Assembly (NCBI GenBank): GCA_022606425.2
Contig: JAHDVF020000240.1
Coordinates: 682,001-746,000 of the forward strand
Source: Lepidostoma basale
Taxonomy: Eukaryota > Arthropoda > Insecta > Trichoptera > Lepidostomatidae
Reading direction: 5' to 3'
DNA length: 64,000 nucleotides
A program made the position numbers and the translations under genes. Under the pieces are notes generated by a model. It ran no database searches and was not told the DNA's origin. It worked only from the letters and a program-made list of their open reading frames with translations. Numbering within the stretch: position 1 is the first letter of the stretch; each line of letters opens with the position of its first letter. Positions 32,345 through 43,344 of the stretch are shown piece by piece.

Positions 32345-32730
32345 TATTTATTCATCATCAGCCGTCTGCCATCCACTGCTGAATGTAGGCTTCTCCCAAA
32401 GCACGCCACCGCCCCCTGTCCATTGCCGCTCCCATCCATCTATGTCCAGCAATCCTCTTCAGATCGTCGTTCCATCGGGCAGGGGGACTCCAACTCTGCG
32501 GAATCCTGTACGCAGTCTCCACTTCAGAACCCGTCTCCCCCATCGGCCGTCGGTTCTCCGACAGATACGGCCAGCCCATCGCCACTTCAGCCCACCCATC
32601 CTCAGAGCCACCTCAGTCACCTTGATTTGTTGACGAATGAATTCGTTTCTTAATCTGTCCCTCACGGTTATTCCAAGCCTGGCTCTTTCCATGGCGCGCT
32701 GGGCGACCTTGAATCTTTGAAGATTCAAGA
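32345..32730 (-). mobile_element. Family E LINE, RT C-terminal fragment
   Basis: The minus strand reads FKVAQRAMERARLGITVRDR, LRNEFIRQQIKVTEVALRMG, LKWRWAGRICRRTDGRWGRR, RRVGVPLP and, after one shift, RAMDRGRWRALGEAYIQQWM. It closes at a (GAT)n tail at 32345-32355. Confidence 0.72.
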
Positions 32731-32979
32731 TTCAAACTATTTACTGTATTATATAATTTCATTTTTTTCCTATACTTTCGGGAGTTAGACTCAGTCGATC
32801 TTTTCAAGAACTTTTTAGATGGTAGGAAGACCTCTCGACGTCAGTCGGAACAATTAGTAAGGACATGTAGGTTTTGTAATCAATGATGGCATTTCCACAT
32901 GTTCTCCCTGGATGGATCCATTTTTTTTATTTCTTCTTAGTCGGGATTTCGGCGCAACACAACTTCTTCATTGAGTTCT
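32731..32979. other. Unassigned stretch
   Basis: Short and AT-rich; nothing recognised. Confidence 0.25.
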
Positions 32980-33450
32980 GGTCCCAACCCTTATATATGG
33001 AAGCGAAGCATGGAACTGGCAGAAGAAGGATGAGAGCAGAATAAATGCTCCCACATTTCTTGTGTGATAGAACGATGTACTTCAGAATCTAAAATGCTGA
33101 TATAAGAAAGGAATGTAGAGCAGAAAAAGGTATTGTGAATAAAATTATGAAAGGATCGCTGCTATGGTTCGGACATATGGAGCGCATGGATGTGGAAATA
33201 ATGGTTAAGAAAGTTTACGTTAATGATGAAAATGGAGTACGTAGTCGAGGCAAACCGAGGAAAACATGGCCTGACCAAATTAATCAAATTTTAAAGGTTG
33301 GGCATGTTAGAAGTCGAAAGAATCGACGTGCGTGTATGACTCGTTGTTTGAAGGTGGAGGAAGCTAGAGAGGTGTCAGGATAGAGTAGTGTGGCGGTCCA
33401 TTTTTTTGCCTACCCCTGCAGTGAAACGGCGTGATGGTTTGTTGTTGTTA
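32980..33450 (+). mobile_element. Family A2 LINE, 3' copy
   Basis: VLVPTLIYGSEAWNWQKKDE precedes a deletion; then MNKIMKGSLLWFGHMERMDV, RGKPRKTWPDQINQILKVGH and ACMTRCLKVEEAREV. It ends CGGCGTGATGGTTTG with a (GTT)n tail. Confidence 0.75.
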
Positions 33451-33984
33451 TTATTTAAAAAAATAAACAATTGAAACCTGTAAATTTAACGTTTCATCGA
33501 CCGCTGCATACAAAGAAACGTAACATATGATACCTAACATTCAATTCGATTTATGAAATTAGTTTTATAAGAAACTTCAGTTATCTTAAGAATACTATAA
33601 TACATAACTGTATTTAGAATCAAGCAGCTGTATGTAAGTATCTTCGGACATATCTATCCTAACTCATGTTCTTATTTTTATTTGTTATATTGTATAACTG
33701 TTCCATAGATTGCAGAGTATTAAATAATATATAACTATCGGTATTAGAAAGTTTAATTTGTTTGAAATACTCGTACATTATGTTTCCAAGTAAATGGACC
33801 TATTGCAAAAACAGTTATCATACAAACCAAATTAAATTATTGAGATGTTGGTTACTCTACTCATATCCTGTTATCATTAGTTGTATTTTAAACTTAACGA
33901 TGAATCAACGTTAAAATTGTAATCTATTGATTGCAATTAACCGTTAAAACTATAGAAACTGAACTGAATTTTCTATAATGAGAA
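33451..33984. other. Unassigned AT-rich stretch
   Basis: Nothing was recognised; TACTCGTA is at 33768. Confidence 0.3.
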
Positions 33985-34400
33985 ACGTTGGAGTAAGATG
34001 AGAATCTATAAAGCATGCATAAGACCAATAATAACGTATGGCGTTGAAGCAAGGGCAGACACAGCAAGGACCAAACAAGTTTGAGGACTTCCGAGATGAA
34101 GACACTGAGTACAATAGCAGGCAAGACACAGAGAACGCGTGAGGAACAACAGAAGAGATTTGTGAGATTGAGGATATTATAAGATGGAGCAGACAGCGAA
34201 AAAGGGACTGGTACGGACATGTTCAAAGAATAGACACCACCATATTGCACTACATAATCAGCCTCATTGGACTCGTCCTCGTGGAAGACCTCCAATAAGA
34301 TGGAAGGAGAGCTGGGAGTCTTCCTCACAGGAGGAACAACACTCTGGAGAATAGACCACTTAGGTCTACAACAAGAAATTAGAAGAAGAAACGTAGGAAC
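33985..34400 (+). mobile_element. Family D LINE, RT C-terminal fragment
   Basis: KMRIYKACIRPIITYGVEAR, then ADTARTKQV, IREICEIEDIIRWSRQRKRD and WYGHVQRIDTT, with frameshifts. The end GRPPIRWKESWESSSQEEQ-like sequence leads into a family B 3' scrap at 34418-34447. Confidence 0.65.
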
Positions 34401-34519
34401 TATTTTATATTTATGTTTCAATCCTATAGATTGGTTTGCAGTAAAGTGTTACATTTTTACTGGTTCTTGGGATGCTGATTAGGCCTTTTAATGCGGTTGT
34501 TTTTAAATTATTGTTTGAA

Positions 34520-34600
34520 CTAACACTAACTAACCAACTAACTAACCATCCCGCCGTCTCCCCGAAAGGGTAGGCAGAAAGAATGGACTGCCACTTTAAC
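34520..34600 (-). mobile_element. Family A LINE, terminal scrap
   Basis: A (TAAC)n tail followed by CGCCGTCTCCCCGAAAGGGT; only the last 20 codons remain. Confidence 0.65.
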
Positions 34601-35296
34601 CAATGCAGCACTCCATCCTTCTCTTTTCGCCCCCGCGAGAGACGCGGTGTGATGGGTTGCGAACCTCATCGCCACCAATAGGCATCTCCCGCGCACACTT
34701 TGATCGTCCAACGACCACAAAATAAATCTAATGCAAATTATATAAAATACAATGATATAAAATAAAATAACAAAATAATAAAATAAAATATAACTAACAC
34801 AGTTAATTTAAATAATAGTCGTCAATATACAATTCAACTATTTGTATTTCAAGTTTCAATTATTCAATTTCGTGAGATTATAAGCTTTCTATTGTGAAAA
34901 CGTGTAATTAATAAAATATTTGAAAATCATGGACGATAAATTAAATTTGATTATTTTTAGTTTCTAATACTAAATTTTAAAATTTCTCGTAATATGAAAT
35001 GCCAGTCATGAAAATGGCATGTAAAATACGTGTGTAGTTTCGACAGGTGATGAGTTGCAGCTTATCGGATATATAAATATTTCCGCGTTTTTATAAAAAA
35101 AAGACTTTGAATGATTTTTATTATCAAGGGCGTTGTTCTACAAGGGAGGTTACTACGTTTGATAATTTCGCTATGACTCGCGTATTTATAATGAAGTTAT
35201 TATGTTTCATGTTTTTTTTTATATATAGATGGTTTCAACACGTATGCCCAAATATAATGTTAAACCATTTATGAATAGACTTATTAATATTGTGCA
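34601..35296. other. Unassigned stretch
   Basis: A GC-richer 130 bases (34600-34730) precede AT-rich sequence. No gene is called. Confidence 0.3.
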
Positions 35297-35995
35297 GATA
35301 TTCTTGCATCCAATAAAATTGGACTAGAAATAAATATTGACAAAACAAATATACTAAGTCCAACAAATAAAAACATTATTATAGAGGGAAATAAGATAGA
35401 AAGTGTGAAAGAGTATGTGTATCTCGGTCATAAAATCAGACTCGGAAAATATAATCAAACTGCAGAGCTACATCGAAGAGTCGGACTGGGTTGGGCCGCC
35501 TTTGGTAAACTGAGACATGTCTTTGAAAATGATGAAATACCGGTTTGTCTCAAAAGAAAAGTCTACGAAATGTGTATACTGCCCATGATGACATACGGAC
35601 TAGAGACGACAACTCTTACAGCAAAAAGTGTCCACAGGCTCAAGTGTACACAGAGGTCCATGGAAAGACAGATACTTGGTGTGAGCTTGCGTGACCGCAT
35701 AAGGAATGAAGAAATCAGACGCCGCACCAGGGTTGCTGACGTCATGGACCGAGTGGCAAAATTGAAATGACAATGGGCTGGACACTTGGCAGACAGGGTG
35801 GCAACAGATGGGCACCCAGGATACTCAGTTGGAAACCATGGGCAAATAGGCGAAGTGTCGGAGGGCCACCGATGAGATGGACCGATGATATTGTCAAAAG
35901 GGTTGGAAAATCTTGGATATAAAGGGGGCAGGATAGAGACGAGTGGAGGAAATTGGAAGAGGCCTATATCAGTGGAGGGAAGAAGGCTAGCAAAG
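35297..35995 (+). mobile_element. Family E LINE, longest RT C-terminal copy
   Basis: An open frame of more than 150 codons reads LASNKIGLEINIDKTNILSP, VKEYVYLGHKIRLGKYNQ, LRHVFENDEIPVCLKRKVYE, CILPMMTYGLETTTLTAKS and GVSLRDRIRNEEIRRRTRVA, with a stop at 35768. After the stop it continues WAGHLADRVATDGHPG in a broken frame. K.Y.YLGH is the block after the RT palm of RTE-like elements. The YADD catalytic region is not included. It ends at a (GAA)n tail. Confidence 0.78.
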
Positions 35996-36057
35996 AAGAA
36001 GAAGAAGAATATATTTTTAATGAATAACATGATCGAATTTTCGATGGTCAAATATCT

Positions 36058-36300
36058 TTTACTTATCAGCATCTGTCGTCCGCTGCTGAACGTAGGCCTC
36101 TCCCAAAGCACGCCACTGCCTTCTATCCATTGCCACTATCGTCCATTCACGTCCAGCAATCCTTATAATATCGTCGGTTCAGCGGGCAAGGGGATGTCCA
36201 ACTCTATGGAATCTTGTGCGCTGTCTCCACTCCAGGATCCGTCTTCCCCATCAGCTGTCAGTCCTCCGACAAAGTATCGGTCAGTTCGACGGTCAAACTA
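36058..36300 (-). mobile_element. Family E LINE 3' fragment
   Basis: The minus strand carries RWIEGSGVLWERPTFSSG-like sequence; the ancestral form is DRRQWRALGEAYVQQRTTDA. It matches 32345-32560 and lies tail-to-tail with the plus copy at 35297. Confidence 0.6.
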
Positions 36301-36365
36301 ACCCATGTCTAATAATTACTCTAAAAGAATCATGTATACAAACTTTTTATTATAATTTTATTATT

Positions 36366-36516
36366 TACTAGTTAATGCCCGGCATGCGTGCAATGCTCAT
36401 TTCATTCATACTTTATCGACTGCAAAGGATGTCAGTTGAAACGCCAATATTGCCAACGACAACTGTACAGAGTTTTCAATCCAATCGGATAACGACATTT
36501 ATTTTTATATATAAGA
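36366..36516 (-). mobile_element. Helitron-like 3' end
   Basis: On the minus strand CGATTGGATTGAAAACTCTG leads to CATGCCGGGCATTAACTAGT and then A/T-rich flank. The CTAGT end fits a Helitron. No hairpin could be confirmed by eye. Confidence 0.4.
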
Positions 36517-36555
36517 TTTATTTGACACATTAATCAGTGAGTTTTCCGTGTCATA

Positions 36556-36642
36556 CACTTTTATTAATTTGTTTTTGTAACCCTGATGAAGCTCCGCCGG
36601 GAGCGAAACCGGTTGATTTGATAAATCAAAATAAAAAGGTGT
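36556..36642 (+). ncRNA. Minimal hammerhead motif with GC-rich stem II (C type)
   Basis: CTGATGA at 36583, one extra A, stem II GCTCC/GGAGC closed by GCCG, GAAA at 36605, then the self-complementary ACCGGT, with T at the cleavage position. All core bases are present. ACACTTTTATT upstream and AATAAAAAGGTGT downstream can enclose the motif in a longer stem. Confidence 0.6.
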
Positions 36643-36770
36643 AAAATTTAAGTACCTGAGTATTTTAAATTATTTTTATTAAAACTTATTTATTATGTAT
36701 TCAGTTTTCCAAAGCCATTGTTTTAATTTGTGATTTTAGATACAAATAAAAACGTCTGTAGATTTATTAC

Positions 36771-37090
36771 AATTTATGTGAATGACATGTTGTCGCCTGT
36801 CTAAGGCATTATCAAATGTAGGGAAAATGAAACGCTTTGTTGTTTTTATACACGGATTAAAAAACCATAATATGGTTATTAAGGTAATTTACTTATTCTG
36901 CTCCTTTAACTCTTGTATAAAAACAATAACGCGTTTGATTTTAGCTACATTTAATATTGCCATAGACAGGCGAAACTTGTCATTCACATAAATTATAATT
37001 AAACTTTTAGAAAACAGCCGTTTTCATTCGTATTAATTATTGAATATGGAGTTTTACATCATTTTTCAAGTAACGATAAATACGTTTTTT
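36771..37090. mobile_element. Palindromic element, family P
   Basis: AATTTATGTGAATGACATGT (36772-36791) and the following CGCCTGTCTA are mirrored at 36962-37005. Each arm has a decayed hammerhead 3' half (GGCGAAACTTGTC). The right flank TATGGAGTTTTACATCATTT is shared with 5399 and 57995. Confidence 0.65.
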
Positions 37091-37869
37091 CTGCTTTACA
37101 AGTCGAAAGGACGTGCATTTATCACAAGACACGTCACGTCATATTGCTCAACAATTTTTCATTATGCCCATACTGTGCGGAAGTCCGTTGAAGAATTCAG
37201 AAGGCAATTCATAATACGCCGATCTCACTACGCATTTTATAACAATTTTGCATTTTTTATGACCGCTTTAGAAAGTGTACCTACATTGCAGAACCCAGTA
37301 TTTGATGAAATCGGGCGGAGCTGTCGATTTCAATAGTTTTTGCTCAACTTGAAAAAATTACATCAACGCCGATAGACGATATTATATCTTGACTCATGAA
37401 ATGGCGGGTTTTGTAACTGCAACTAAATAGATTTTAATATTAAAAGATACAGGAGATATCTTGTATTATTCAAAGTACTACATTTGGTCTTCAAATTATT
37501 AAAAAAAATTTTATTGAAATGCCTCTACTTTAATTAGTATACTCGTATTTAAATAAAAGGCAATGTTCGTATATCGCACGCTTAATAGAACACTGGCTTA
37601 ACTCAAAAAATCTAGTTTTGCTCAATCTGACATGAGTCGGTGTTTTAACAAAAACAGTCGAAAAACACGTACGAATGAATTGCGTTAAATTGTGAACGAT
37701 TATCGTACGTACGAATGGATAGCGTTAACATTGTGAAAAATATATTGTTAGCGTTAACACAAGCCTCTGTCTAATGTTAACTCAATTATGACCTAAACCA
37801 TAATCGGTCAGTTTACTATTAAGCTTGCGATATGTTTGTATTTTAAAAAATTGGTAAAAAGATTGGTTT
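37091..37869. other. Unassigned AT-rich stretch
   Basis: No gene was recognised. TACTCGTA is at 37539; AGCGTTAACA words recur near 37720 and 37750. Confidence 0.3.
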
Positions 37870-38761
37870 CTTATTTGGAATCAGAAATATATTGGATATA
37901 AATGGTAGAAAGCTGGTCTATAATGCTTTAATATTGCCTCACTTTAGTTATTGTTCTTCTGTATTGTTTTTAGCATATAAAGGATATATTGATAAACTAC
38001 AGGTTTTACAAAATAAAGCAATGAGGGCTATACTTGGTTGGGGTAGATATAGTAGGATTTCAACGATGTTAAACAAATAAAATAAAAATTCAAGAAAACT
38101 AGTTCTTTACAACACTTTGATTTTTGTTTATAAAATTAAGAATAATATGGTGCCTGCATATCTTACTAAAAATGTAGCATACAGTTTTGAAATACTTGAC
38201 TATTTGATGAGAGGTCGTGATAGATTCCGACTCCGGAGACCCAGACTTGAAAGTACAGAGAAAGGTGTTTTTTATAGAGGATTTAAATTAAAAGGTATAT
38301 AAAGGTATATGTAAACGGAGCTAGAAATAGAGGAAGGCCGAGGAAAACGTGGCACGATCAAATCAATCAAATATTGAATGTCGGACACGTGAGGAGTCGG
38401 AGAAATCGACGTGCATGCATGACAAGATGTATGAATGTAGAGGAATCGAGAGAAGTATGTCAAGACAGAACAGTGTGGCGTTCCATTCTTTCTGCCTACC
38501 CCTCCGGGGAGACGGCGTGATGGTTAGTTAGTTAGTTAGTTATTTAAATTAAATAACGAATTGCCAAATGGGGTAAGAGATGCCGGTTCTCTTGCGATCT
38601 TTCGTCGAAAATGCTTTCATTCTAAGTACCGATATTGAATGTTTTTGTTGTTTTTTTCATTTGTGATTATTATATTATTAATTGTTTATAAAATGTTGTT
38701 TTATAAGTTGTGAAATGTTCCTGAAATTTTTTATAACTTTACTAAATAAATAAATAAATAT
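37870..38761 (+). mobile_element. Family J LINE with a nested family A insert
   Basis: The frame reads MDINGRKLVYNALILPHFSY, CSSVLFLAYKGYIDKLQVLQ, NKAMRAILGWGRYS, shifts, then VLYNTLIFVYKIKNNMVPAY and GRDRFRLRRPRLESTEKGVF. After removal of the insert at 38298-38544 and one target copy it continues YRGFKLNNELPNGVRDAGSL, AIFRRKCFHSKYRY, stop. A (TAAA)n tail ends it at 38761. It is a non-LTR reverse transcriptase C-terminus. Confidence 0.75.
38298..38544 (+). mobile_element. Family A LINE 3' insert with 12-bp target duplication
   Basis: The insert contains NRGRPRKTWHDQINQILNVG, ACMTRCMNVEESREVCQDRT and the (GTTA)n tail. ATTTAAATTAAA stands on both sides (38280-38291 and about 38543-38554). It is a clear target-primed insertion. 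Confidence 0.85.
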
Positions 38762-39147
38762 GTGTGCCCTACAAACTCAAAAACTGTTCCACCGATTTCG
38801 CTGAAAATTTCACAGTTCGTGATTTAAATGGAATCCGATGTATTAAAAAAAGGATTACGATTTTGAAACATTGCGGTCAAATTATAAACTCCACAGTTAC
38901 ACAAACAAAAGTACTGTGATTCAAATTATTTTGCTCTTAAATATATTTTTTTTAAATATCTAGCTGTTCAATTTAATATCTCGGGCGCAGCCGCAGAGTA
39001 TCGGTTTATTCTAAATACGGCAGCAGTATTTTTGCCAAAACCGGTCAATATAATTTATTTTTATTTTATTTTAGCACAATATTAATAATCTTCCGTTTTA
39101 TTCGGGCATCGGGCTTTAGAAAAGAGACTTTTAGCCGTAATCGCGCC
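38762..39147. other. Unassigned stretch
   Basis: The sequence CTACAAACTCAAAAACTGTT, then CCACCGATTTCGCTGAAAAT, recalls subterminal sequence of non-autonomous elements, but no ends were found. Confidence 0.3.
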
Positions 39148-39522
39148 ACCTGAGAGTAAGAAGGTTCCAACTGTCAAAAGTAAAAAGCTGAGAAAAATTA
39201 AGTCAAAGTTTTGTTGGTTTTGGGTGTGTATCTTGGAATAAAAGGGTTCCATCTGAAGCAGATGAAACTCTTTTACCGAGAAGCGTGTAAATTTTCTGGC
39301 GACAGTTGGAATAATAAAGTTTTAAGTGTAAATTAATCCTTCTTCAGTGAATCGTGTGTTTTGAATGATCAGATGGAACTTGATTCTTTTCGTAACATCA
39401 AAATGACGATACTATTACATGTTTTTTTTATTGTACGTATAGATAAGGTCAGTTAGAACCCTTTTCACGAAAAAAAGCCAAATGTGAAATTTTGTTAGTT
39501 GGAACCCTCTTACTCTCAAGTG
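39148..39522. mobile_element. MITE with 26-bp inverted repeats
   Basis: CACCTGAGAGTAAGAAGGTT and the inverted AACCCTCTTACTCTCAAGTG form the ends. The interior repeats TTCCA/GGAAC words. No target duplication was certain and no coding sequence is present. Confidence 0.65.
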
Positions 39523-40224
39523 ACGATCGGCTAACTTCGGCTATGTAGAGCGTCGTCTTAAGCCTGGTGTGTGTGTTGTTTACCACTGGGTAGGTAGGTA
39601 CTCTATGCATATATTTTGTTCAAAATTATTAACGAATGCTAGTATTTCTCGCTAGTATTTCGAAAAGCCGCTAAAAGGTTCACAATAAAATTTTCTCCGG
39701 CACCTTGGGAGGCCATTAGCGCGCAGAGTGCGTGGATAGCCGTATCGTTTTCAGTAAGGCTGTTCCATTGTCACGGTTCTTAGTTTTATTAGAAATCACC
39801 TCGCGGATGGTGCACGCTCGGAGGAAACCATCAATATCGGTTTGTAGCTCTCCTAATACAAATTGTTCGCATTTAACACTTTTTATTGCTTGCAACACCG
39901 GCGGGAAATGTAACGCCATCGGATGCGTGCCAGAATTTGACCGACAACGAAAATATTTCACAAATTGATCACGTGTTCCACTAACAATAGTCTAATTTGT
40001 TTTATAATCTATATTGACTAGTCTCAAAATATGATTAGTTCCACTTTTTCACACACTCATGCGTAAATTTCAACACGAAATATTTATTTTGTTTTAACCT
40101 TGGAGATCATAAATCACGTTATAATTTTTAATCAACGCTTAAAAGATTTTGATGAAATTTTATTGAATCTTGCAGAAATAGAATCACGAAAAAATTTTGA
40201 TAGAAGTTTAAGGTTATGATAAAA
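39523..40224. other. Unassigned stretch with one unexplained open frame
   Basis: The minus frame at 39716-39961 reads MALHFPPVLQAIKSVKCEQF, VLGELQTDIDGFLRACTIRE and continues to the next stop. I do not recognise it. It may be a fragment of an LTR element or chance. Confidence 0.25.
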
Positions 40225-40400
40225 ATGTTTTCCTCGTTCTACCTCGCCTACGTACTTCATTCACATCGTTAACGTATACTTTCTCAACTATTCTTTCTCC
40301 ATCCATGCGCTCCATATGTCGGAACCAACGAAGCGATCCTTTCATAATACCTTCTTCCGCTCTACACTCCTTTCTTATATCAGCATTTAATATTAATTCC
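40225..40400 (-). mobile_element. Family A2 LINE, internal scrap
   Basis: The minus frame NADIRKECRAEEGIMKGSLR, WFRHMERMDGERIVEKVYVN, RRGRTRKTF matches A2. Neither the tail nor the 5' part is present. Confidence 0.65.
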
Positions 40401-40403
40401 AAT

Positions 40404-40970
40404 TTGCATCTTCGTCTCTATTGAGATACAATTAATCCTTAAAAATGATAACCCGCAATGGCTAAATTCCAGTATTCGCCCACAAGTATTTGTATACATT
40501 CAAAATGTTGTAAAAAAAACTGGTCCAAGTTAAAAATAGGATAAAAATTAGAGAGACATCACCAGGCGTTATCCAGCAATACTTTAATGGCGGTAGCCTT
40601 TCACATTGTATTAATAAAGTTCTTCTGCTTAATGCTTAATCCAATCTTAATAGATGGCGCTAGTGTAGATTGAACTAAAAAATGTGAAGTGTGGTGTTAC
40701 ATTGTAGCATATATACAACTTCCAAAAATTTTGAACAGACATGGCGGTCGTAAGAAGGGCGGAATGGGAAATGTTGTATAACATAAAGCGTGCGCTTAAC
40801 CCAACCAATGACAGGTCATAAGTCATGTAAACGCCTCGATCACCATATTCTGTTTCCAATTTACATCTTCGTCTCTATTGAGATACAATTAATCCTTAAA
40901 AATGATAACCCGCAATGGGTAAAATCCAGTATTCGCCTACAAGTATTTGTATACATTCAAAATATTGGAA
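40404..40970. repeat. 110-bp direct repeats flanking 345 bp, next to Ptp10D exon
   Basis: CATCTTCGTCTCTATTGAGA starts the units at about 40410 and 40864; each runs through CAATTAATCCTTAAAAATGA to CAAGTATTTGTATACATTCA with few differences. The 345 bases between contain ACTTCCAAAAATTTTGAACA and no gene. The second repeat ends about 30 bases before the exon acceptor at 40998-40999. Confidence 0.75.
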
Positions 40971-40999
40971 TATTAATTTTTTTATTTTTTCATTTTTAG

Positions 41000-41246
41000 A
41001 TATGTTCCTGCGCAGACCTCGTAATCGAAATCCCTACGAACCTCGGCCAGGAGGGGTCTTACTATCGGCTGGACTACCACCCTCCGCACGGCCAGCCGCC
41101 TCCTAACACCACCATCGCCTCCAAGGACATCAGTGACGTCATTCAGTTCTCGCAGGGCCTTCCGGGGACCAAGTACGAGTTCTGGCTGTATTATTCCAAT
41201 GCAACCGTCAGCGAGCACCCCACCTGGTCAGCCTCGATCACAACTG
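41000..41246 (+). CDS. Ptp10D: Ptp10D-like receptor tyrosine phosphatase, FN3 exon 1 of window
   Basis: This exon encodes the start of the extracellular part of a receptor protein tyrosine phosphatase that in flies acts in axon guidance and tube formation. The acceptor TTTTCATTTTTAG precedes 41000; the donor GTAATT follows 41246. Read from phase 0 it gives [20 protein letters not shown], then [20 protein letters not shown] and [11 protein letters not shown]. The product from ADLV on matches the first FN3 of Ptp10D, with LPGTKYEFW as the tyrosine-corner region. ICSCA probably ends the signal peptide, whose first exon is upstream. Two N-glycosylation sites (NTT, NAT) fit an outside location. 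It ends in phase 1. A paralogue in the Ptp10D/Ptp4E group is the main alternative. Confidence 0.88.
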
Positions 41247-41416
41247 GTAATTAACAAATTCAATCTTCACGTAAAAACTTCTTCGATGGCCCTACACCCT
41301 ACACCCCACATTGATATTTTAAAAATACTCTCGAACGCTTTATTTTTTCATTAAATTCCATTATTTTTATATCTGTAAATCATTAGTAAAATGCTAGCAG
41401 TATTTTATAATGAACT

Positions 41417-41940
41417 ATAGGGTGTTGTTTTAGAGGTTTGGTTTTTAAACTGGCAACAATCTTTTTACAGACTGTCAATTTCACAGTTGACAGTTGATTT
41501 GTAGTCGGTAAGTTTTGCCATTTTACTATGAATAGACTGACGTCAGAACAGCGCTTGCAAATTTTGTAAATTTATTTTGAAAATCATGGTTCGGTTCGCC
41601 AAACTTATCGTGCACTACGTCCATTTTACGGTCGACATAATCATCCACCCGAGCAAGTTATTCGGAAGATCATGGATCGTTTTCGCACCACGTACTCTCT
41701 AGTGGATAATACGCACCCACAAAGACGACAATTGTCGAAAATTTGAGATCACGATAGCGCTTCATTCGAGCTAGCCGTGGCGCTCACATGCCCGAAATCA
41801 TATTTATACAATAATGGCATAAAATTACCGATTAAATAAAGCCAATATCATAGACATTAACATTATTTTAATGTGTTTTTTTTTTCATTTTGAATATGTA
41901 TTGTATACCTCTAAAAAAAAAACTTTACAATATATAAAGG
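41417..41940 (+). mobile_element. Decayed mariner-like element (HTH remnant)
   Basis: The left end TATAGGGTGTTGTTTTAGAG is repeated, inverted, at 49085-49110. The frame from 41530 reads MNRLTSEQRLQIL, stop, IYFENHGSVRQTYRALRPFY, GRHNHPPEQVIRKIMDRFRT, the helix-turn-helix region found in many insect mariner-type transposases. The catalytic part is deleted. Confidence 0.6.
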
Positions 41941-41954
41941 CTTAGAAAAATTTT

Positions 41955-42350
41955 AAGCACTTCTTCTTTCGGTGCCGTGTCAGTTCCCCCTAACGTTGGC
42001 AATCACTGAAGTAAAAGCATCTCTGTCCTGCGCCACTAGGAACAGGAACTCTTATAATTCCTGTCCACTCTTTTATGTTCCGCAGCCAGGACAACTGCCT
42101 TTTACCAACTCCTCGACGTCCCTCCACTTTACCCTTTTCCTTTTACCCAGTCGAAGGAGCTGGTATTTTTCTCCCCTTAGCACATGACCCAAATATGAGA
42201 CCCTTCTTATTTTCACACTCGACAACAGCTCTTTATTGGCTCAGGTTCTCTGTAGTACGTCTGCATTGCTGACCCTATCGGTCCACGGTATACGGAGCAT
42301 TCTGAGGTATATCCACATCTCAAACGCCTCCAACCGGTTCATTACATGAC
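41955..42350 (-). mobile_element. Family C LINE, RT C-terminal fragment
   Basis: The minus strand carries VMNRLEAFEMWIYLRMLRIP, then WTDRVSNADVLQR and, after shifts, the AQDRDAFTSVIANV end of family C. It is broken by stops. Confidence 0.6.
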
Positions 42351-42352
42351 TA

Positions 42353-42640
42353 AAGGACTAGAAGATATATGTAAATGCTCAGGGACTTTGAAAGAACTAC
42401 AAGATATAAACGCTATGGGAATTCGAAGGAACTAGAATATATGAACGCTCCGGAATTTTTAAAGAACTGTAAGATATGAACCCTCAGGAATTTTGAAATA
42501 AACTAGAAGAAATGAACGCTCGGGAACATAGAAAGAATTAGTAGGTATATACGCTCAGGAACCATGAAAGAACAACAATGTATAATCTTGCAGGATTATG
42601 AAAAAATTATAATAGTAGGTATAACTAGAACTAAAAGTCC
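42353..42640. repeat. Degenerate minisatellite, about 37-bp unit
   Basis: The words GAACGCTC, GGAATTTTGAA and AGAACTAGAAGATAT recur about seven times at 35-40-base spacing, each copy mutated. No frame spans it. It lies between two minus-strand LINE fragments. Confidence 0.65.
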
Positions 42641-42657
42641 AGACATACATGACCAGC

Positions 42658-42960
42658 TCACTGCCACTTCATCCTCGCAATGCGTGCTACATCGGTGACC
42701 CGGGTGCGTCTTCTAATCTTCACGTAGGGTATACGAGTATGGTCTCTAAGCGAGATACCCAACACGGATCTTTCCATGGCCCGTTGTGCAACTTTGATTT
42801 TGTGCATTGCTTTTTTAGTTAACGTCCATGTCTTGCATCCATAGGTCATTACAGGTAACACACACTGGTCCAGCACTTTTGTTTTTAAATTTTGTGGCAT
42901 GTCCGACTTGAAGATGTTGCCCAGCCTTCCGAAAACAGACCAACCGAGCTGTTTTCTTAA
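42658..42960 (-). mobile_element. Family E LINE, RT C-terminal fragment
   Basis: The minus frame reads MPQNLKTKVLDQCVLPVMTY, GCKTWTLTKKAMHKIKVAQR, AMERSVLGISLRDHTR and IRRRTRVTDVARIARMKWQ. Two extra codons in the DHIRNEEI block come from an inserted CGAGTA at 42732-42739. Confidence 0.72.
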
Positions 42961-43344
42961 TCATTAATTAACATAAGATAATGAGCAGAATTTCCTCTTA
43001 TAATATGTCTTCACATAACGTTTATTTTGGGATGTTATTCGCTTACATTATTTTTTTGTTTATAACCTAAATTCATGGCTATACATATGACGACTATTTT
43101 TTATTACCAGCCTCATCAGACGCAGAAAATGATGGCCCATTCAATACAAATAAGTCATAATTAATGCGTTTTTAATTGCACAACCGTTGCACAAAGCTAA
43201 AATTAAACCTTCAATAAAAGTCATCACAATTACATTAATTTGAGAGCGCTGTTCAACCATCGTACATGAATGCCTTTTTATACACATAATACTATTTCTA
43301 GGTCAGTTTCAAGTATTTACATTCATTTTGTACATATGCAACAT
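42961..43344. other. Unassigned stretch
   Basis: No gene was recognised. ACCAGCCTCATCAGACGCAG near 43107 is not a hammerhead layout. Confidence 0.3.

Noticed and set aside
39716..39961. 81-codon minus frame as a host gene
   Set aside because: No family, start context or splice site supports it; it is left as unexplained.
40915..41106. ATG-initiated frame crossing into the first FN3 exon
   Set aside because: It is in another frame than ADLVIEIP and would ignore a strong acceptor. Not a coding start.
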